Shown here: positions 42,640 to 50,346 of the stretch, piece by piece
Layout: every line of letters begins with the position of its first letter
Numbering within the stretch: position 1 is the stretch's first letter
Assembly: GCA_965652025.1 (NCBI GenBank)
Contig: CBFGTM010000027.1
Location: forward strand, 1-50,346
Origin: CAVVWJ01 sp965652025
GTDB taxonomy: Bacteria; Gemmatimonadota; Gemmatimonadetes; Gemmatimonadales; GWC2-71-9
Direction: 5' to 3'
DNA length: 50,346 nt
Position numbers and translations under genes: made by a program
The notes under the pieces: generated by a model
What the model saw: only the letters and a program-made list of their open reading frames with translations
The model's database searches: none
Told to the model about the DNA's origin: nothing

Positions 42640-45014
42640 ATGCCGGAGTCTTTCGCCTCACCGGCGGACTGGACGCCCTGAGCTGCGAGGAGCGGGAGAG
42701 GCTCCTTATTCGGGGCCGCCCCGGTGACGAGACCGTCCGTCGGCGCACGGCAGAGATCCTCGCCCGGGTCCGCGCCGACGGTGACCTCGCCCTCCGCCAG
42801 CTGGCGAGGGAATTCGACGGAGTGGAGCTCCCCTCGCTCGAGGTACCCCGCGCTCGCTGGCTCTCTGCCCTGGATGGACTCGAACCAGGGCTCCGGGGCG
42901 CACTCGAGCGTGCGGCAGGCAACATCCGTACGGCGCACCGTGCCCTGCTTCCCCGGACGGTAGAGGTGGAGACCGAGCCGGGCGTCCTGGTGGGACGGCG
43001 AGCCGATCCAGTGCCACGAGTGGGCGTGTACGCTCCGGGTGGACGGGCAACCTATCCCAGCAGCGTGCTCATGGGAGCCGTTCCCGCGCGGCTGGCCGGA
43101 GTGGGGGAGATCGTCCTCTGCTCCCCTCCAGGGCTCGACGGCGTTCCCTCCCCTGTCGCACTCGCCGCTGCTGCGATTGCCGGAGTGGACCGGGTGTTCG
43201 CCATCGGCGGCGCCGGGGCCATCGGCGCGATGGCCTATGGGACCTCAAGCGTACCGCGGGTTGAGCGGATCGTGGGCCCGGGGAACGCTTACGTCGCGGA
43301 AGCCAAGCGGCAGGTCAGCAGCGAGGTGGGAATCGACTCCCCGGCCGGGCCGAGCGAGCTGCTGGTGATCGCCGACGGGTCCGGTCGAGCTACTGCCGTC
43401 GCCCGCGAAGTGATAGCGCAGGCGGAGCACGATCCCGACGCGGCGGTCGTGGTGGTGGCAGTTGGTCCCGCCGGCGATTCCCTGGCACGCGACATAGATC
43501 AGGCGGTCCGCCACCTCCTTCCGGGTCAGGCGCGATGCGATGTCGTCACGGCAGCCCTGGCGTCGCGTGGAGGTCTCCTTACAGCGAAATCGCTGGACCA
43601 GGCGCTCGATTTCGCGAGCCAGTACGCCCCCGAGCACCTGCTGCTCGCCGTCACTGATCCCGAGGCCGCATCGGCCCGAGTGCGGGGCGCCGGAACCATC
43701 TTCCTCGGTGAGTCGAGCTCGGTCACCTTCGGCGATTACATCACCGGAGCCAACCATGTGTTGCCCACCGGTGGGCTGGCCCGCATTTACTCCGGACTCT
43801 CCACCCTCGACTTCGTGCGTTGGACCACCTACCAAAGAGTCACGTCCCGTGCGGCGGCACGCCTCGCCGCGGACGTGGGACGCATGGCCGAGGCCGAAGG
43901 GCTGCCTGCCCACGCGGCGGCGGCCCAAGCCTGGGGGACGGACGCGGGCAACGGTGCGGCCCAGGGGCGCAGGGCACCCGCGCTCGGCCGCCGGGGCTAT
44001 CGCGACATCTCGCGGTATGCTGCGGATTCCACCCCCTGCGCCATCGATCTGAGCGACAACACCAACCTCTGGGGTCCACCGCCTGCGGCAGCGGCCGCGA
44101 TGCATTCCGCCGAGCCGAGCGCTGCCACTCGCTATCCTTCGATCTACGCCGAGGCCCTGAAGGATGTGATGGCGGCATATCTGGGCATCGAAGCCGCCCA
44201 AGTGGTGACCGGCTGCGGCTCGGACGATGTGCTCGATTCGGCGATCCGAGCCTTCGGCGAGCCAGGAGACCGGATCGCGTATCCGGAGCCGTCGTTCAGC
44301 ATGATCCCCACTTTCGCCCGGCTCAACGGGCTCGAGCCGGTGCCGGTCCCGCTCACCGATGACTTCGACGCCGATGCCGGCGCGCTGCTCGCCACCGGCG
44401 CCCGCATCATCTATCTATGCTCACCCAACAATCCGACCGGCACCACCACCTCTCGCTCCACCATTGAGCGGATCGTGGAGCGTGCATCCGGGCTGGTGAT
44501 CATGGACGAGGCCTACGCGGAGTTCGCCGGTTCAAGTGCGGCTGACCTGCTGCGAACCAGCGGCCGGCTGCTCGTCACCAGGACAATGTCCAAGGCGTTC
44601 GGGCTGGCGGGTCTCCGGGTGGGTTTCGGGGCCGGCGCCCCGGCGCTGGTCGACGAGGTCGAGAAGTCGCGGGGACCCTACAAGGTGGGCGCCCTCGCCG
44701 AGCGGGCAGCACTCGCCGCCCTCAGTGCCGACCTGCCCTGGATGCGGGCACATGCCGCCCAGGCGGTGTCACTGCGGGAGCGCCTGGTCACTGCGCTCGG
44801 TAACCTCGGACTCTCACCGCTCCCTTCGGCAGCGAACTTCGTGCTGGTGCCGGTGTCCGACGCCGTGGAGATCGCCGCCCGCATGCGAGCTCGCGGCGTG
44901 GCGGTTCGCCCACTGCCCGAGCTGCCCCGCTTCGGCGACGCACTCCGGATCACGGTGGGGCCCTGGCCGATGCTGGAGGCCTGCCTCGATGCCCTCCGGG
45001 AGGCACGGCCGTGA
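42636..45014 (+). CDS. hisD: HisD-HisC fusion: histidinol dehydrogenase and histidinol-phosphate aminotransferase
   Basis: One uninterrupted 792-codon frame joins two enzymes. Residues 1-430 are histidinol dehydrogenase, with IDSPAGPSELLVIAD, IAQAEHDPDAA and the catalytic Glu-His in QYAPEHLLLA. After an Ala/Gly-rich linker (about 430-455), residues about 465-792 are a PLP aminotransferase of HisC type with LSDNTNLWGPPP, CSPNNPTG, DEAYAEF and the PLP lysine K653 in TMSKAFGLAG. No start codon with a ribosome site lies at the junction, so a real fusion is likely. The two enzymes catalyse the last two and the seventh steps of the pathway, with the phosphatase step between them. Confidence 0.93.
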   Translation: MNAGVFRLTGGLDALSCEERERLLIRGRPGDETVRRRTAEILARVRADGDLALRQLAREFDGVELPSLEVPRARWLSALDGLEPGLRGALERAAGNIRTAHRALLPRTVEVETEPGVLVGRRADPVPRVGVYAPGGRATYPSSVLMGAVPARLAGVGEIVLCSPPGLDGVPSPVALAAAAIAGVDRVFAIGGAGAIGAMAYGTSSVPRVERIVGPGNAYVAEAKRQVSSEVGIDSPAGPSELLVIADGSGRATAVAREVIAQAEHDPDAAVVVVAVGPAGDSLARDIDQAVRHLLPGQARCDVVTAALASRGGLLTAKSLDQALDFASQYAPEHLLLAVTDPEAASARVRGAGTIFLGESSSVTFGDYITGANHVLPTGGLARIYSGLSTLDFVRWTTYQRVTSRAAARLAADVGRMAEAEGLPAHAAAAQAWGTDAGNGAAQGRRAPALGRRGYRDISRYAADSTPCAIDLSDNTNLWGPPPAAAAAMHSAEPSAATRYPSIYAEALKDVMAAYLGIEAAQVVTGCGSDDVLDSAIRAFGEPGDRIAYPEPSFSMIPTFARLNGLEPVPVPLTDDFDADAGALLATGARIIYLCSPNNPTGTTTSRSTIERIVERASGLVIMDEAYAEFAGSSAADLLRTSGRLLVTRTMSKAFGLAGLRVGFGAGAPALVDEVEKSRGPYKVGALAERAALAALSADLPWMRAHAAQAVSLRERLVTALGNLGLSPLPSAANFVLVPVSDAVEIAARMRARGVAVRPLPELPRFGDALRITVGPWPMLEACLDALREARP

Positions 45015-45619
45015 GCCGGCCTCGGCTGACGATCTTCGACTACGGCGCGGGCAACCTGCACTCGCTCGCGAAGGCGCTCGCAGCCGCCGGCGCCGAAGTG
45101 ATCATCGAGGACGATCCGGTGCGCGCGGTGAAGGAGACAGATGCACTGGTGCTGCCCGGGGTCGGGGCCTTCGGAGCGGCTACCGCCCGTTTTGCCCTCG
45201 GCCGGGAGACAATGCGCCACTCGCTCGCCCACGGACTCCCCTGCCTCGGGATCTGCCTCGGGATGCAGCTCCTCTTCGAGGAGAGTGTCGAGGGTAGCGG
45301 GGCCGGGCTCGGCATTATCCCCGGCCGGGTCACTCGGCTCCGGGCCGAGCGGGTGCCGCAGATCGGCTGGAACCAGATCGAGGACGCCCGCGACCCGCTG
45401 TTCGAGCGGGCACCGCTTCCGATCGCCTACTACGCCAACAGCTACGTCTGCCGCCCTGCGTCCGACGCATCCGTGACCGCATGGACCACGCACGAAGGTG
45501 ACCGCTTCGCGGCCGCCGTTCGGGCCGGCCGAGCCGTCGGAGTGCAGTTCCATCCGGAGAAGAGCTCCACTGGGGGCGTGCGGTTCCTGCGTGCCTTCGT
45601 GGAGAGCATCGAGCGATGA
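45011..45619 (+). CDS. hisH: HisH, glutaminase subunit of imidazole glycerol phosphate synthase
   Basis: This class I glutamine amidotransferase supplies ammonia to HisF. The nucleophile is C82 in CLGICLGMQLLFE, and the triad partners H181 and E183 lie in GVQFHPEKSS. LPGVGAFGAA (48-57) forms the oxyanion region. The 202 residues match the family. The start overlaps the hisDC stop by 4 bp and the stop overlaps hisA by 4 bp. The synthase partner HisF is encoded three genes further on. Confidence 0.97.
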   Translation: MSRPRLTIFDYGAGNLHSLAKALAAAGAEVIIEDDPVRAVKETDALVLPGVGAFGAATARFALGRETMRHSLAHGLPCLGICLGMQLLFEESVEGSGAGLGIIPGRVTRLRAERVPQIGWNQIEDARDPLFERAPLPIAYYANSYVCRPASDASVTAWTTHEGDRFAAAVRAGRAVGVQFHPEKSSTGGVRFLRAFVESIER

Positions 45620-46329
45620 TCGCCATTCCCGCAGTGGACCTGAGAGAGGGCGCCTGCGTGCAGCTCGTGGGCGGCGAGTACGAGCAGGAGCGGGTGCGGC
45701 TCAATGACCCGGTCGGTGTGGCTCGTGATTGGGCTGCGCTCGGTTTCCGCTGCCTCCACCTGGTGGACCTCGATGCGGCTACGGGACGTGGCTCCAACGC
45801 CGGGACCCTGCGGGCCATCGTGGCGGAGCCTGAGCTCGAGGTCCAGGTTGGCGGCGGGATTCGGGATGAGGATACGATTGCCCTGCTGCTGGAAGAAGGC
45901 GCGCGCCGCGTGGTAGTCGGAACTCGGGCGCTGGAGGAGCCCGAGTGGCTCGCCGCTGTCGCCGAGCGCTGGCCGGGGAGGATCGTCGCCGCGGCCGATG
46001 TCCGAGACGGATCAGTGGTGACCCACGGCTGGCAGCGGCGCCTGCAACGCTCTGCCGTGGAGATCGCGCAGGACCTCAATGACTGTCCCCTGGCCGCCGT
46101 CCTGGTCACGGCGGTCCAACGCGAAGGACGCCTCCAGGGCACCGACCTGCCGCTGATGGCGAGTGTGGCCGCAGCGTCCCGGGCGCCAGTCTACGCCTCC
46201 GGCGGGATCACGACCCTGCAGGACTTGCGGGCCCTGGCCGATCGAGGGATCGGGGGGGCCGTCATCGGCATGGCTCTCTACACCGGCGTGCTCGATGCCC
46301 GAGCCGTTGCCGAGGAGTTTGCAGGATGA
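45616..46329 (+). CDS. hisA: HisA, phosphoribosylformimino-AICAR-phosphate isomerase
   Basis: This half-barrel-repeat TIM barrel has the catalytic pair D8 (AIPAVDLREG) and D128 (AAADVRDG), and phosphate-binding loops VGGGIRDEDT and YASGGITTLQDL. It opens the ribose of ProFAR to PRFAR by an Amadori rearrangement. The length of 237 is normal. The start and stop are 4-bp overlaps with hisH and hisB. Confidence 0.97.
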   Translation: MIAIPAVDLREGACVQLVGGEYEQERVRLNDPVGVARDWAALGFRCLHLVDLDAATGRGSNAGTLRAIVAEPELEVQVGGGIRDEDTIALLLEEGARRVVVGTRALEEPEWLAAVAERWPGRIVAAADVRDGSVVTHGWQRRLQRSAVEIAQDLNDCPLAAVLVTAVQREGRLQGTDLPLMASVAAASRAPVYASGGITTLQDLRALADRGIGGAVIGMALYTGVLDARAVAEEFAG

Positions 46330-46865
46330 GTGCAATCGTTCGCCAGACCAGGGAAACCACAATCCGGGTGGAGCTGGTAGTCGGCTCCGGGAAGGCGTCG
46401 GTCGAGACCGGCGTGCCCTTCCTCGACCACATGCTGGTGACCCTCGCGCGCTATGCGGGGCTCGACCTTACCATCGCAGCTCGAGGCGACCTCCGGCACC
46501 ATCTGATCGAGGATGTGGCCATCTGCATCGGGACCGCCTTCGCAGCCGTGGTCCCCCCGACCGCAGCGCGCTATGGCGACCGCATGATCCCGATGGATGA
46601 CGCGCTGGTGCACGCGGCGGTCGATATCGGCGGACGGGCCTATTACGCGGGCCGGCTGCCCAGCACGCTCTACGACCACTGGATGCGCTCCTTCAGCGAC
46701 AACGCCCGGGTGACGCTGCATCTCCACGTGCTGCGCGGCGGCGACCGGCACCACGTGATCGAGGCCGCGTTCAAGGCGCTCGGCCTCGCGCTTCGGGATG
46801 CTCTGGCCGAGACGGGCGCGGTGTTCAGCACCAAGGGCCCGGTGACCATGGAACGGTCATGCTGA
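46326..46865 (+). CDS. hisB: HisB, imidazoleglycerol-phosphate dehydratase (monofunctional)
   Basis: The metal-binding repeats of the dehydratase are visible: FLDHM (32-36), HHLIED (58-63) and RHHVIEAAF (about 141-149), giving the di-manganese site. It removes water from IGP to form imidazole acetol phosphate. No histidinol phosphatase domain is fused, unlike enteric HisB; the phosphatase comes from hisN in the same operon. At 179 residues it is slightly short, because the usual N-terminal Arg-rich segment is reduced. It overlaps hisF by 7 bp. Confidence 0.96.
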   Translation: MSAIVRQTRETTIRVELVVGSGKASVETGVPFLDHMLVTLARYAGLDLTIAARGDLRHHLIEDVAICIGTAFAAVVPPTAARYGDRMIPMDDALVHAAVDIGGRAYYAGRLPSTLYDHWMRSFSDNARVTLHLHVLRGGDRHHVIEAAFKALGLALRDALAETGAVFSTKGPVTMERSC

Positions 46866-47629
46866 CGCGCCGGGTGCTGGTCTGCCTCGATGTTGCCGGC
46901 GGCCGGGTGGTCAAGGGTGTGCGGTTCGAGAACCTGCGGGACGTCGGTGATCCGGTGGAGCTGGCCGAGCGATATGAGCGGGACGGCGCCGACGAGATCG
47001 TATTCCTCGACATCTCCGCTAGCGTGGAAGAGAGGCGGACGTTGCTCGACCTGGTCCGCCGCGCAGCCGAGCGGCTGTTCGTTCCACTCACCGTGGGAGG
47101 CGGCGTGCGGTCCGTCGACGACGTAGACCGGGCGCTTCGCGCGGGCGCCGACAAGGTGAGCCTCAACTCGGCGGCGATCGAGCAACCCGAGATTCTGACC
47201 GCGGCTGCGGAGCGGTTCGGCGCCCAGTGCGTGGTGGCAAGCATCGATGCCCGCCGCGAGCCGGGCCCGAAGCCCTCTTGGCGGGTGTACGCGCGAGGCG
47301 CGCGGACCCCCACCGACCTGGATGCAGTAGCGTGGGCCCGGGAATGCGTGACTCGCGGCGCGGGAGAGATCCTGCTGACCAGCATCGACCGGGATGGTGG
47401 CCGCTCCGGCTACGACCTCGAGCTCACCCGTTCGGTGGCTGGGGCCGTGCCGGTTCCCGTCGTCGCGTCGGGCGGCGCGGGACACGCCGGTCACGTGTGT
47501 GCGGTGCTGAGCGAGGGTGCGGCCGATGCGGCGCTCGTCGCGGGGATTTTGCACGACGGCAACACCAGCGTACGTGCGATCAAGCAGATGCTCCACGCCG
47601 GCGGACTTTCGGTACGGGAGGTCGGATGA
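46859..47629 (+). CDS. hisF: HisF, cyclase subunit of imidazole glycerol phosphate synthase
   Basis: The barrel has catalytic D11 in RVLVCLDVAGG and D130 in VVASIDARRE, phosphate loops LTVGGGVRS and ILLTSIDRDGG, and VVASGGAGH near the C-terminus. With HisH it turns PRFAR and ammonia into imidazole glycerol phosphate and AICAR. The usual Lys in the KGVxFxNLRDxGDPVE signature is present (VKGVRFENLRDVGDP). The length is 256. It overlaps hisB by 7 bp and hisN by 4 bp. Confidence 0.97.
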   Translation: MLTRRVLVCLDVAGGRVVKGVRFENLRDVGDPVELAERYERDGADEIVFLDISASVEERRTLLDLVRRAAERLFVPLTVGGGVRSVDDVDRALRAGADKVSLNSAAIEQPEILTAAAERFGAQCVVASIDARREPGPKPSWRVYARGARTPTDLDAVAWARECVTRGAGEILLTSIDRDGGRSGYDLELTRSVAGAVPVPVVASGGAGHAGHVCAVLSEGAADAALVAGILHDGNTSVRAIKQMLHAGGLSVREVG

Positions 47630-48426
47630 CTGCCGCCAGCGAGTCTCTGATGCAGGCGGTGGCCGATGTGGCCCGCGCCGCGGGCGATGTAGCGCTGCGA
47701 TACTTTCGGTCCGGACTCGCGGTCGAGATGAAAGGAGACGGCTCGCCTGTTACGCTGGCAGATCGCGAGGCGGAGCAGTTGGCGCGCGAATGGATCGCGC
47801 GGCGGTTCCCCGCCGATGGCATCCTAGGTGAGGAGTTTGGGGTCCAGAACGCCGGTGCGGATCGGCAGTGGATCATAGATCCGATCGACGGTACCAAGAG
47901 CTTCGTGCGCGGGGTTCCGCTCTGGGGAACCCTTGTCGCCGTAGCGGACGGAGACCGGGTGCTGGCCGGTGCGGCATACTTTCCCGCGGTTGGAGAGCTC
48001 GTGGCGGCGGCGACCGGGTGCGGCTGCTGGGCCGAGGGAGTCCGGGTCCGGGTGTCGCCGATATCGTCGCTGGCGGCGGCAACGGTCCTCACCACCGACG
48101 ACCGTTTCCCTACCCGGCCTGCTCGGCGAACCCGCTGGGAACAGCTGGCGCGCAGGGCCGCTGTCGCCCGCACCTGGGGTGACTGCTACGGCTACCTTCT
48201 GGTGGCCACCGGACGCGCCGAGGTCATGGTCGATGACATCGTCGCGGCCTGGGATGCCGCGGCCGTGCTCCCGGTCATCACCGAGGCGGGGGGCGTCGTC
48301 TCCGAGTGGACCGGCCGGGTGACACCGTTTGGCGATGGGGTCATTGCTACCCATGCCGCACGGGCGGAAGCAGTGCGGGAACAGCTCTGTGAGACAGGCT
48401 CCGGCGTGATCGAGGCGGTGAAATGA
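47626..48426 (+). CDS. hisN: inositol-monophosphatase-family histidinol-phosphatase
   Basis: The start is ATG 47626, overlapping the hisF stop as ATGA; the same frame open from 47227 is only hisF read out of phase. The IMPase metal sites are visible: EE at 69-70 (GILGEEFG), DPIDGT at 85-90 and the later WDAAAVLPVITEAGG. Position inside the his operon and the absence of any other histidinol phosphatase support assignment to the hydrolysis of L-histidinol phosphate, as for HisN of actinobacteria. The family alone would also allow inositol phosphate as substrate. Confidence 0.9.
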   Translation: MTAASESLMQAVADVARAAGDVALRYFRSGLAVEMKGDGSPVTLADREAEQLAREWIARRFPADGILGEEFGVQNAGADRQWIIDPIDGTKSFVRGVPLWGTLVAVADGDRVLAGAAYFPAVGELVAAATGCGCWAEGVRVRVSPISSLAAATVLTTDDRFPTRPARRTRWEQLARRAAVARTWGDCYGYLLVATGRAEVMVDDIVAAWDAAAVLPVITEAGGVVSEWTGRVTPFGDGVIATHAARAEAVREQLCETGSGVIEAVK

Positions 48427-49064
48427 TTGACCTGGAGAAGCTCGACTTCGCGAAGGGCGGCGGGCTGGTCACCATCGTCACCCAGGACGCCGGTTCGGGC
48501 GCGGTGCTCATGGTGGGCTACGCCGACCGGGCCGCGCTCGAGCAGACTATCGAGACCGGTGAGATGCACTATCACTCGCGTTCCCGCGGGCTCTGGCACA
48601 AGGGATCCACCAGCGGGAACACCCAGCGGGTAGTCTCGCTGTCGATGGATTGCGATCGGGACACCGTGCTGGCGCGCGTGACGCCGGCGGGACCGGCCTG
48701 CCACACCGGAGCGGTCTCCTGTTTCGGCACCTCGGCAGCGGATGCGCTGGGCGAGTTGGATGCGACGATCGCCCAACGCGCGGCAACTGCTTCCTCCTTA
48801 TCGACCTCGAGTTACACCCAGCGCCTGCTGGGCAACCGGAACCTCCGGCTCAAGAAGCTCGGTGAAGAGGCAGCCGAGCTGGTGACCGCCTGCGCCGATG
48901 GCGACGCGACCAGGACGGTGGAAGAAGCCGCCGACCTATTGTACCACGTGATGGTAGCCTTGCATGGAGTGGGTCTGACCTTGGGCGACGTGCAGCGGGT
49001 CCTCGCCCAGAGGGCAGCAGGGTCGCAAAGTTTATCTGAGCAGCAGGAGGCGAAGCCGGTTTAG
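48423..49064 (+). CDS. hisI: HisIE, phosphoribosyl-AMP cyclohydrolase / phosphoribosyl-ATP pyrophosphatase
   Basis: This bifunctional enzyme handles the second and third steps. Residues 1-110 are HisI: VLMVGYADRAAL, HYHSRSRGLWHKGSTSGN, the metal site DCDRD and zinc cysteines in PACHTGAVSCF. Residues about 125-213 are HisE, an all-alpha pyrophosphohydrolase with the acidic signature LGEEAAELV and EEAADLLYHVMVAL. The hisIE fusion is common in bacteria. It is the last gene of the operon, overlapping hisN by 4 bp. No intrinsic terminator follows in the 74 bp to the convergent gene. Confidence 0.97.
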   Translation: MIDLEKLDFAKGGGLVTIVTQDAGSGAVLMVGYADRAALEQTIETGEMHYHSRSRGLWHKGSTSGNTQRVVSLSMDCDRDTVLARVTPAGPACHTGAVSCFGTSAADALGELDATIAQRAATASSLSTSSYTQRLLGNRNLRLKKLGEEAAELVTACADGDATRTVEEAADLLYHVMVALHGVGLTLGDVQRVLAQRAAGSQSLSEQQEAKPV

Positions 49065-49138
49065 GTGGCTTCAGTAACCCGTTTACCTACCTGAGATTGC
49101 GCCGTCGGTCTTGAGTGATTTGGCAGATTCACAGGCCG

Positions 49139-50083
49139 CTACTCGGGAACTTCGACCCGCCACACGACCGATTGCACCGCCCCCGCAGCAGTCATACCTG
49201 TCACCATTACGAAGGCCACACCGATGCTCCGACCGGTGACCAAGCCGGCCGAATCCACGGCGACTACCGATTCGTCAAATGATCTCCAGTGCCTTTTCGT
49301 CAGCCCGAGTTGTCCTAAGATCTGCGCTCCGCCAAAGAAGGCAGGGGAATGGAGAAGGTGTGCGCCGCCGATGACGGTGGAGGCGTCGATTCTGTAGGTG
49401 GTGATCTCATTGGTCAGAACCGGGGCCGAGCGGTTGGCGGGGGCCGCCGAGTCGTAGGCCGTGATACGATAGATCAGTCGGGTTCCCGCTGGAAATCGGT
49501 CCAGGCGATCCCAGGCTTCACAGCATCTCTCGTAAGACCATGTTGGTTCCCAGCCCGTCGGAGTGCCGCCGGATACGGTCGCGCGTTCGACCAGGAAAAG
49601 CAGGCCGGTCTGGGAAGACTCCCAAGACACGTGGGCCTTGAGATAGGGGTATGGTGATGCACTGGGCTTGGTTGGGGCGGCTACCGTGGTCGGTGGCTTC
49701 TTTAACTGAGCCAGCACGGGCTCCGTGGTTGCCTTCATACCGGCCCCACCGCTCTCGGTGAGCGCCTGCACAAGGTAGTAGTAGGTGTAGCCAGGCTTTA
49801 CGTCGGAGTCGACGAAGGTCGTATCGCTCGGATTCGGCAAGGTCAGTAGCCCGCTACCTACGTTGGGTACGGAGCGGGTCAGCGAGTACTTGGCTGCGCC
49901 GACCACCCCGCCCCACGTGACTCGGATGCGGCCATCGTCCTGTTGTGCGGCAATCATCGGAGCCGGAGCAGGAAGCCGATCCAGGTCTCCGGACGAGGTC
50001 CTCGGCTTGGTGACCTGGGCGGTGACCGATCCGGCCACCAGGGTCAGAGCGGCAGTGAGAGATGCAATGCTGGCGGGATGCAC
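49139..50083 (-). CDS. secreted Fn3/Big2-like domain protein
   Basis: The start is GTG 50083, which follows a perfect AGGAGG site and opens a signal peptide (LTAALTLVAGSVTAQ, cleavage after residue 23). A longer frame from 50182 would bury both. Residues about 38-130 resemble a fibronectin type III domain (VTWGGVVGAAKYSLTRS, YTYYYLVQALTESGGAG). Residues about 140-240 look like a second, divergent one (RLIYRITAYDSAAPANRSAP). The C-terminal 65 residues have the Big2-type phrase DESVVAVDSAGLVTGRSIGV. No enzyme motif is seen. It is probably a surface or extracellular binding protein, convergent with the his operon. Confidence 0.75.
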   Translation of the reverse strand: MHPASIASLTAALTLVAGSVTAQVTKPRTSSGDLDRLPAPAPMIAAQQDDGRIRVTWGGVVGAAKYSLTRSVPNVGSGLLTLPNPSDTTFVDSDVKPGYTYYYLVQALTESGGAGMKATTEPVLAQLKKPPTTVAAPTKPSASPYPYLKAHVSWESSQTGLLFLVERATVSGGTPTGWEPTWSYERCCEAWDRLDRFPAGTRLIYRITAYDSAAPANRSAPVLTNEITTYRIDASTVIGGAHLLHSPAFFGGAQILGQLGLTKRHWRSFDESVVAVDSAGLVTGRSIGVAFVMVTGMTAAGAVQSVVWRVEVPE

Positions 50084-50274
50084 GGTTCCTCCTGAGGCGG
50101 TCTCTCTCGAAAGACGCCGGAGCGAACCAGATTTTCTCAGACCCTCAGGGCGACAGGATTGGGCGTGGGGACCCGGGCACAATAGCTACTGTGCGCAACG
50201 GAGGGCTGGCTGATGCTGTCCAACAGGGTGTGGAAGCAGATCGCTACGTTCATGCTCGCTGCGTTAAAAGGTAC

Positions 50275-50303
50275 TGGATAGGATTTATGATCTCGCGCGT
50301 CAA
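50275..50303 (-). promoter_or_regulatory. weak promoter candidate for the Fn3/Big2-like gene
   Basis: On the minus strand TTGACG (50298-50303) and TATCCA (50275-50280) are 17 bp apart. Predicted initiation near 50268 gives a leader of about 185 bases. The -10 is a poor match. Nothing else is seen in 50084-50346, which holds no supported gene up to the window edge. Confidence 0.28.
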
Positions 50304-50346
50304 CACAGCGCCCCTCGCCCTACACTTGCTCGGTACCATAATCATT

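Noticed and set aside
43920..44040. Separate hisC start inside the hisD-hisC frame
   Set aside because: No ATG, GTG or TTG with a ribosome site lies between the end of the HisD homology and the HisC N-terminus in this frame.
47227..47625. Upstream extension of hisN
   Set aside because: It is hisF read in another frame; the ATG at 47626 overlaps the hisF stop and begins the IMPase homology.
49065..49138. Terminator between hisIE and the convergent gene
   Set aside because: No stem followed by a T-run is visible on either strand.

Overview
The window is high-GC bacterial DNA with very tight gene packing (most junctions are ATGA, GTGA or TGATG overlaps). The gene content is a large chemosensory operon joined to MglA/roadblock proteins, many TPR and DUF4388 (PATAN) proteins, a two-domain DnaA-like ATPase and an eukaryote-like IleS. 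This is most consistent with an environmental member of Gemmatimonadota, possibly another deep-branching Gram-negative lineage. The taxonomic call is inference from gene content only. I see no phage, insertion sequence or CRISPR array.

Region 1 (1-32,878, all minus strand, read from high to low coordinate) is one unbroken codirectional block. It starts with housekeeping genes: tilS, hpt, ftsH, folP and a DUF2723 membrane protein. After a 29-bp gap with a candidate promoter it continues with yggS, a divIVA-like gene, pnp, ileS, a DksA/TraR zinc-finger gene, lspA and rluD. It then runs, with no visible break, into a chemosensory array: cheW, cheY, cheA, cheC, a 909-residue TPR protein, a DUF4388 protein, a TPR-roadblock protein, two roadblock proteins, an MglA-type GTPase, a tandem DnaA-type AAA+ protein, a DUF4388-TPR protein, cheR, cheD, cheB, two more cheW genes and a TPR protein. 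A peptidase MA-like gene, a small membrane protein gene and tRNA-Val close the block.

The chemosensory part has every cytoplasmic Che component but encodes no chemoreceptor. It is interleaved with a polarity-type GTPase module, two proteins carrying MshEN-like (c-di-GMP-binding type) repeats, and the tandem AAA+ protein. I regard this composite as the most interesting system in the window. The likely output is surface motility, pilus or polarity control, but that is inference.

Region 2 (33,124-41,509) is an accessory stretch. It holds a large secreted lipoprotein with five 91-residue-type repeats, a CARDB-like domain and a metzincin zinc-protease motif; a stand-alone LigD-type 3'-phosphoesterase; a basic DUF6496 protein; an unrecognised 220-residue protein; a single-domain response regulator; an RtcB RNA ligase; and a lipoprotein with all the copper and Cys-Tyr cofactor residues of galactose/glyoxal oxidases.

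Region 3 (41,563-49,064, plus strand) is a complete histidine operon: hisG, a hisD-hisC fusion, hisH, hisA, hisB, hisF, an inositol-monophosphatase-type hisN, and hisIE. In front of it lies a textbook-like attenuator: a promoter, an apparently leaderless leader peptide with six His codons in eight, a competing antiterminator stem, and an intrinsic terminator. The window ends with a convergent minus-strand gene for a secreted Fn3/Big2-like protein and its upstream region.
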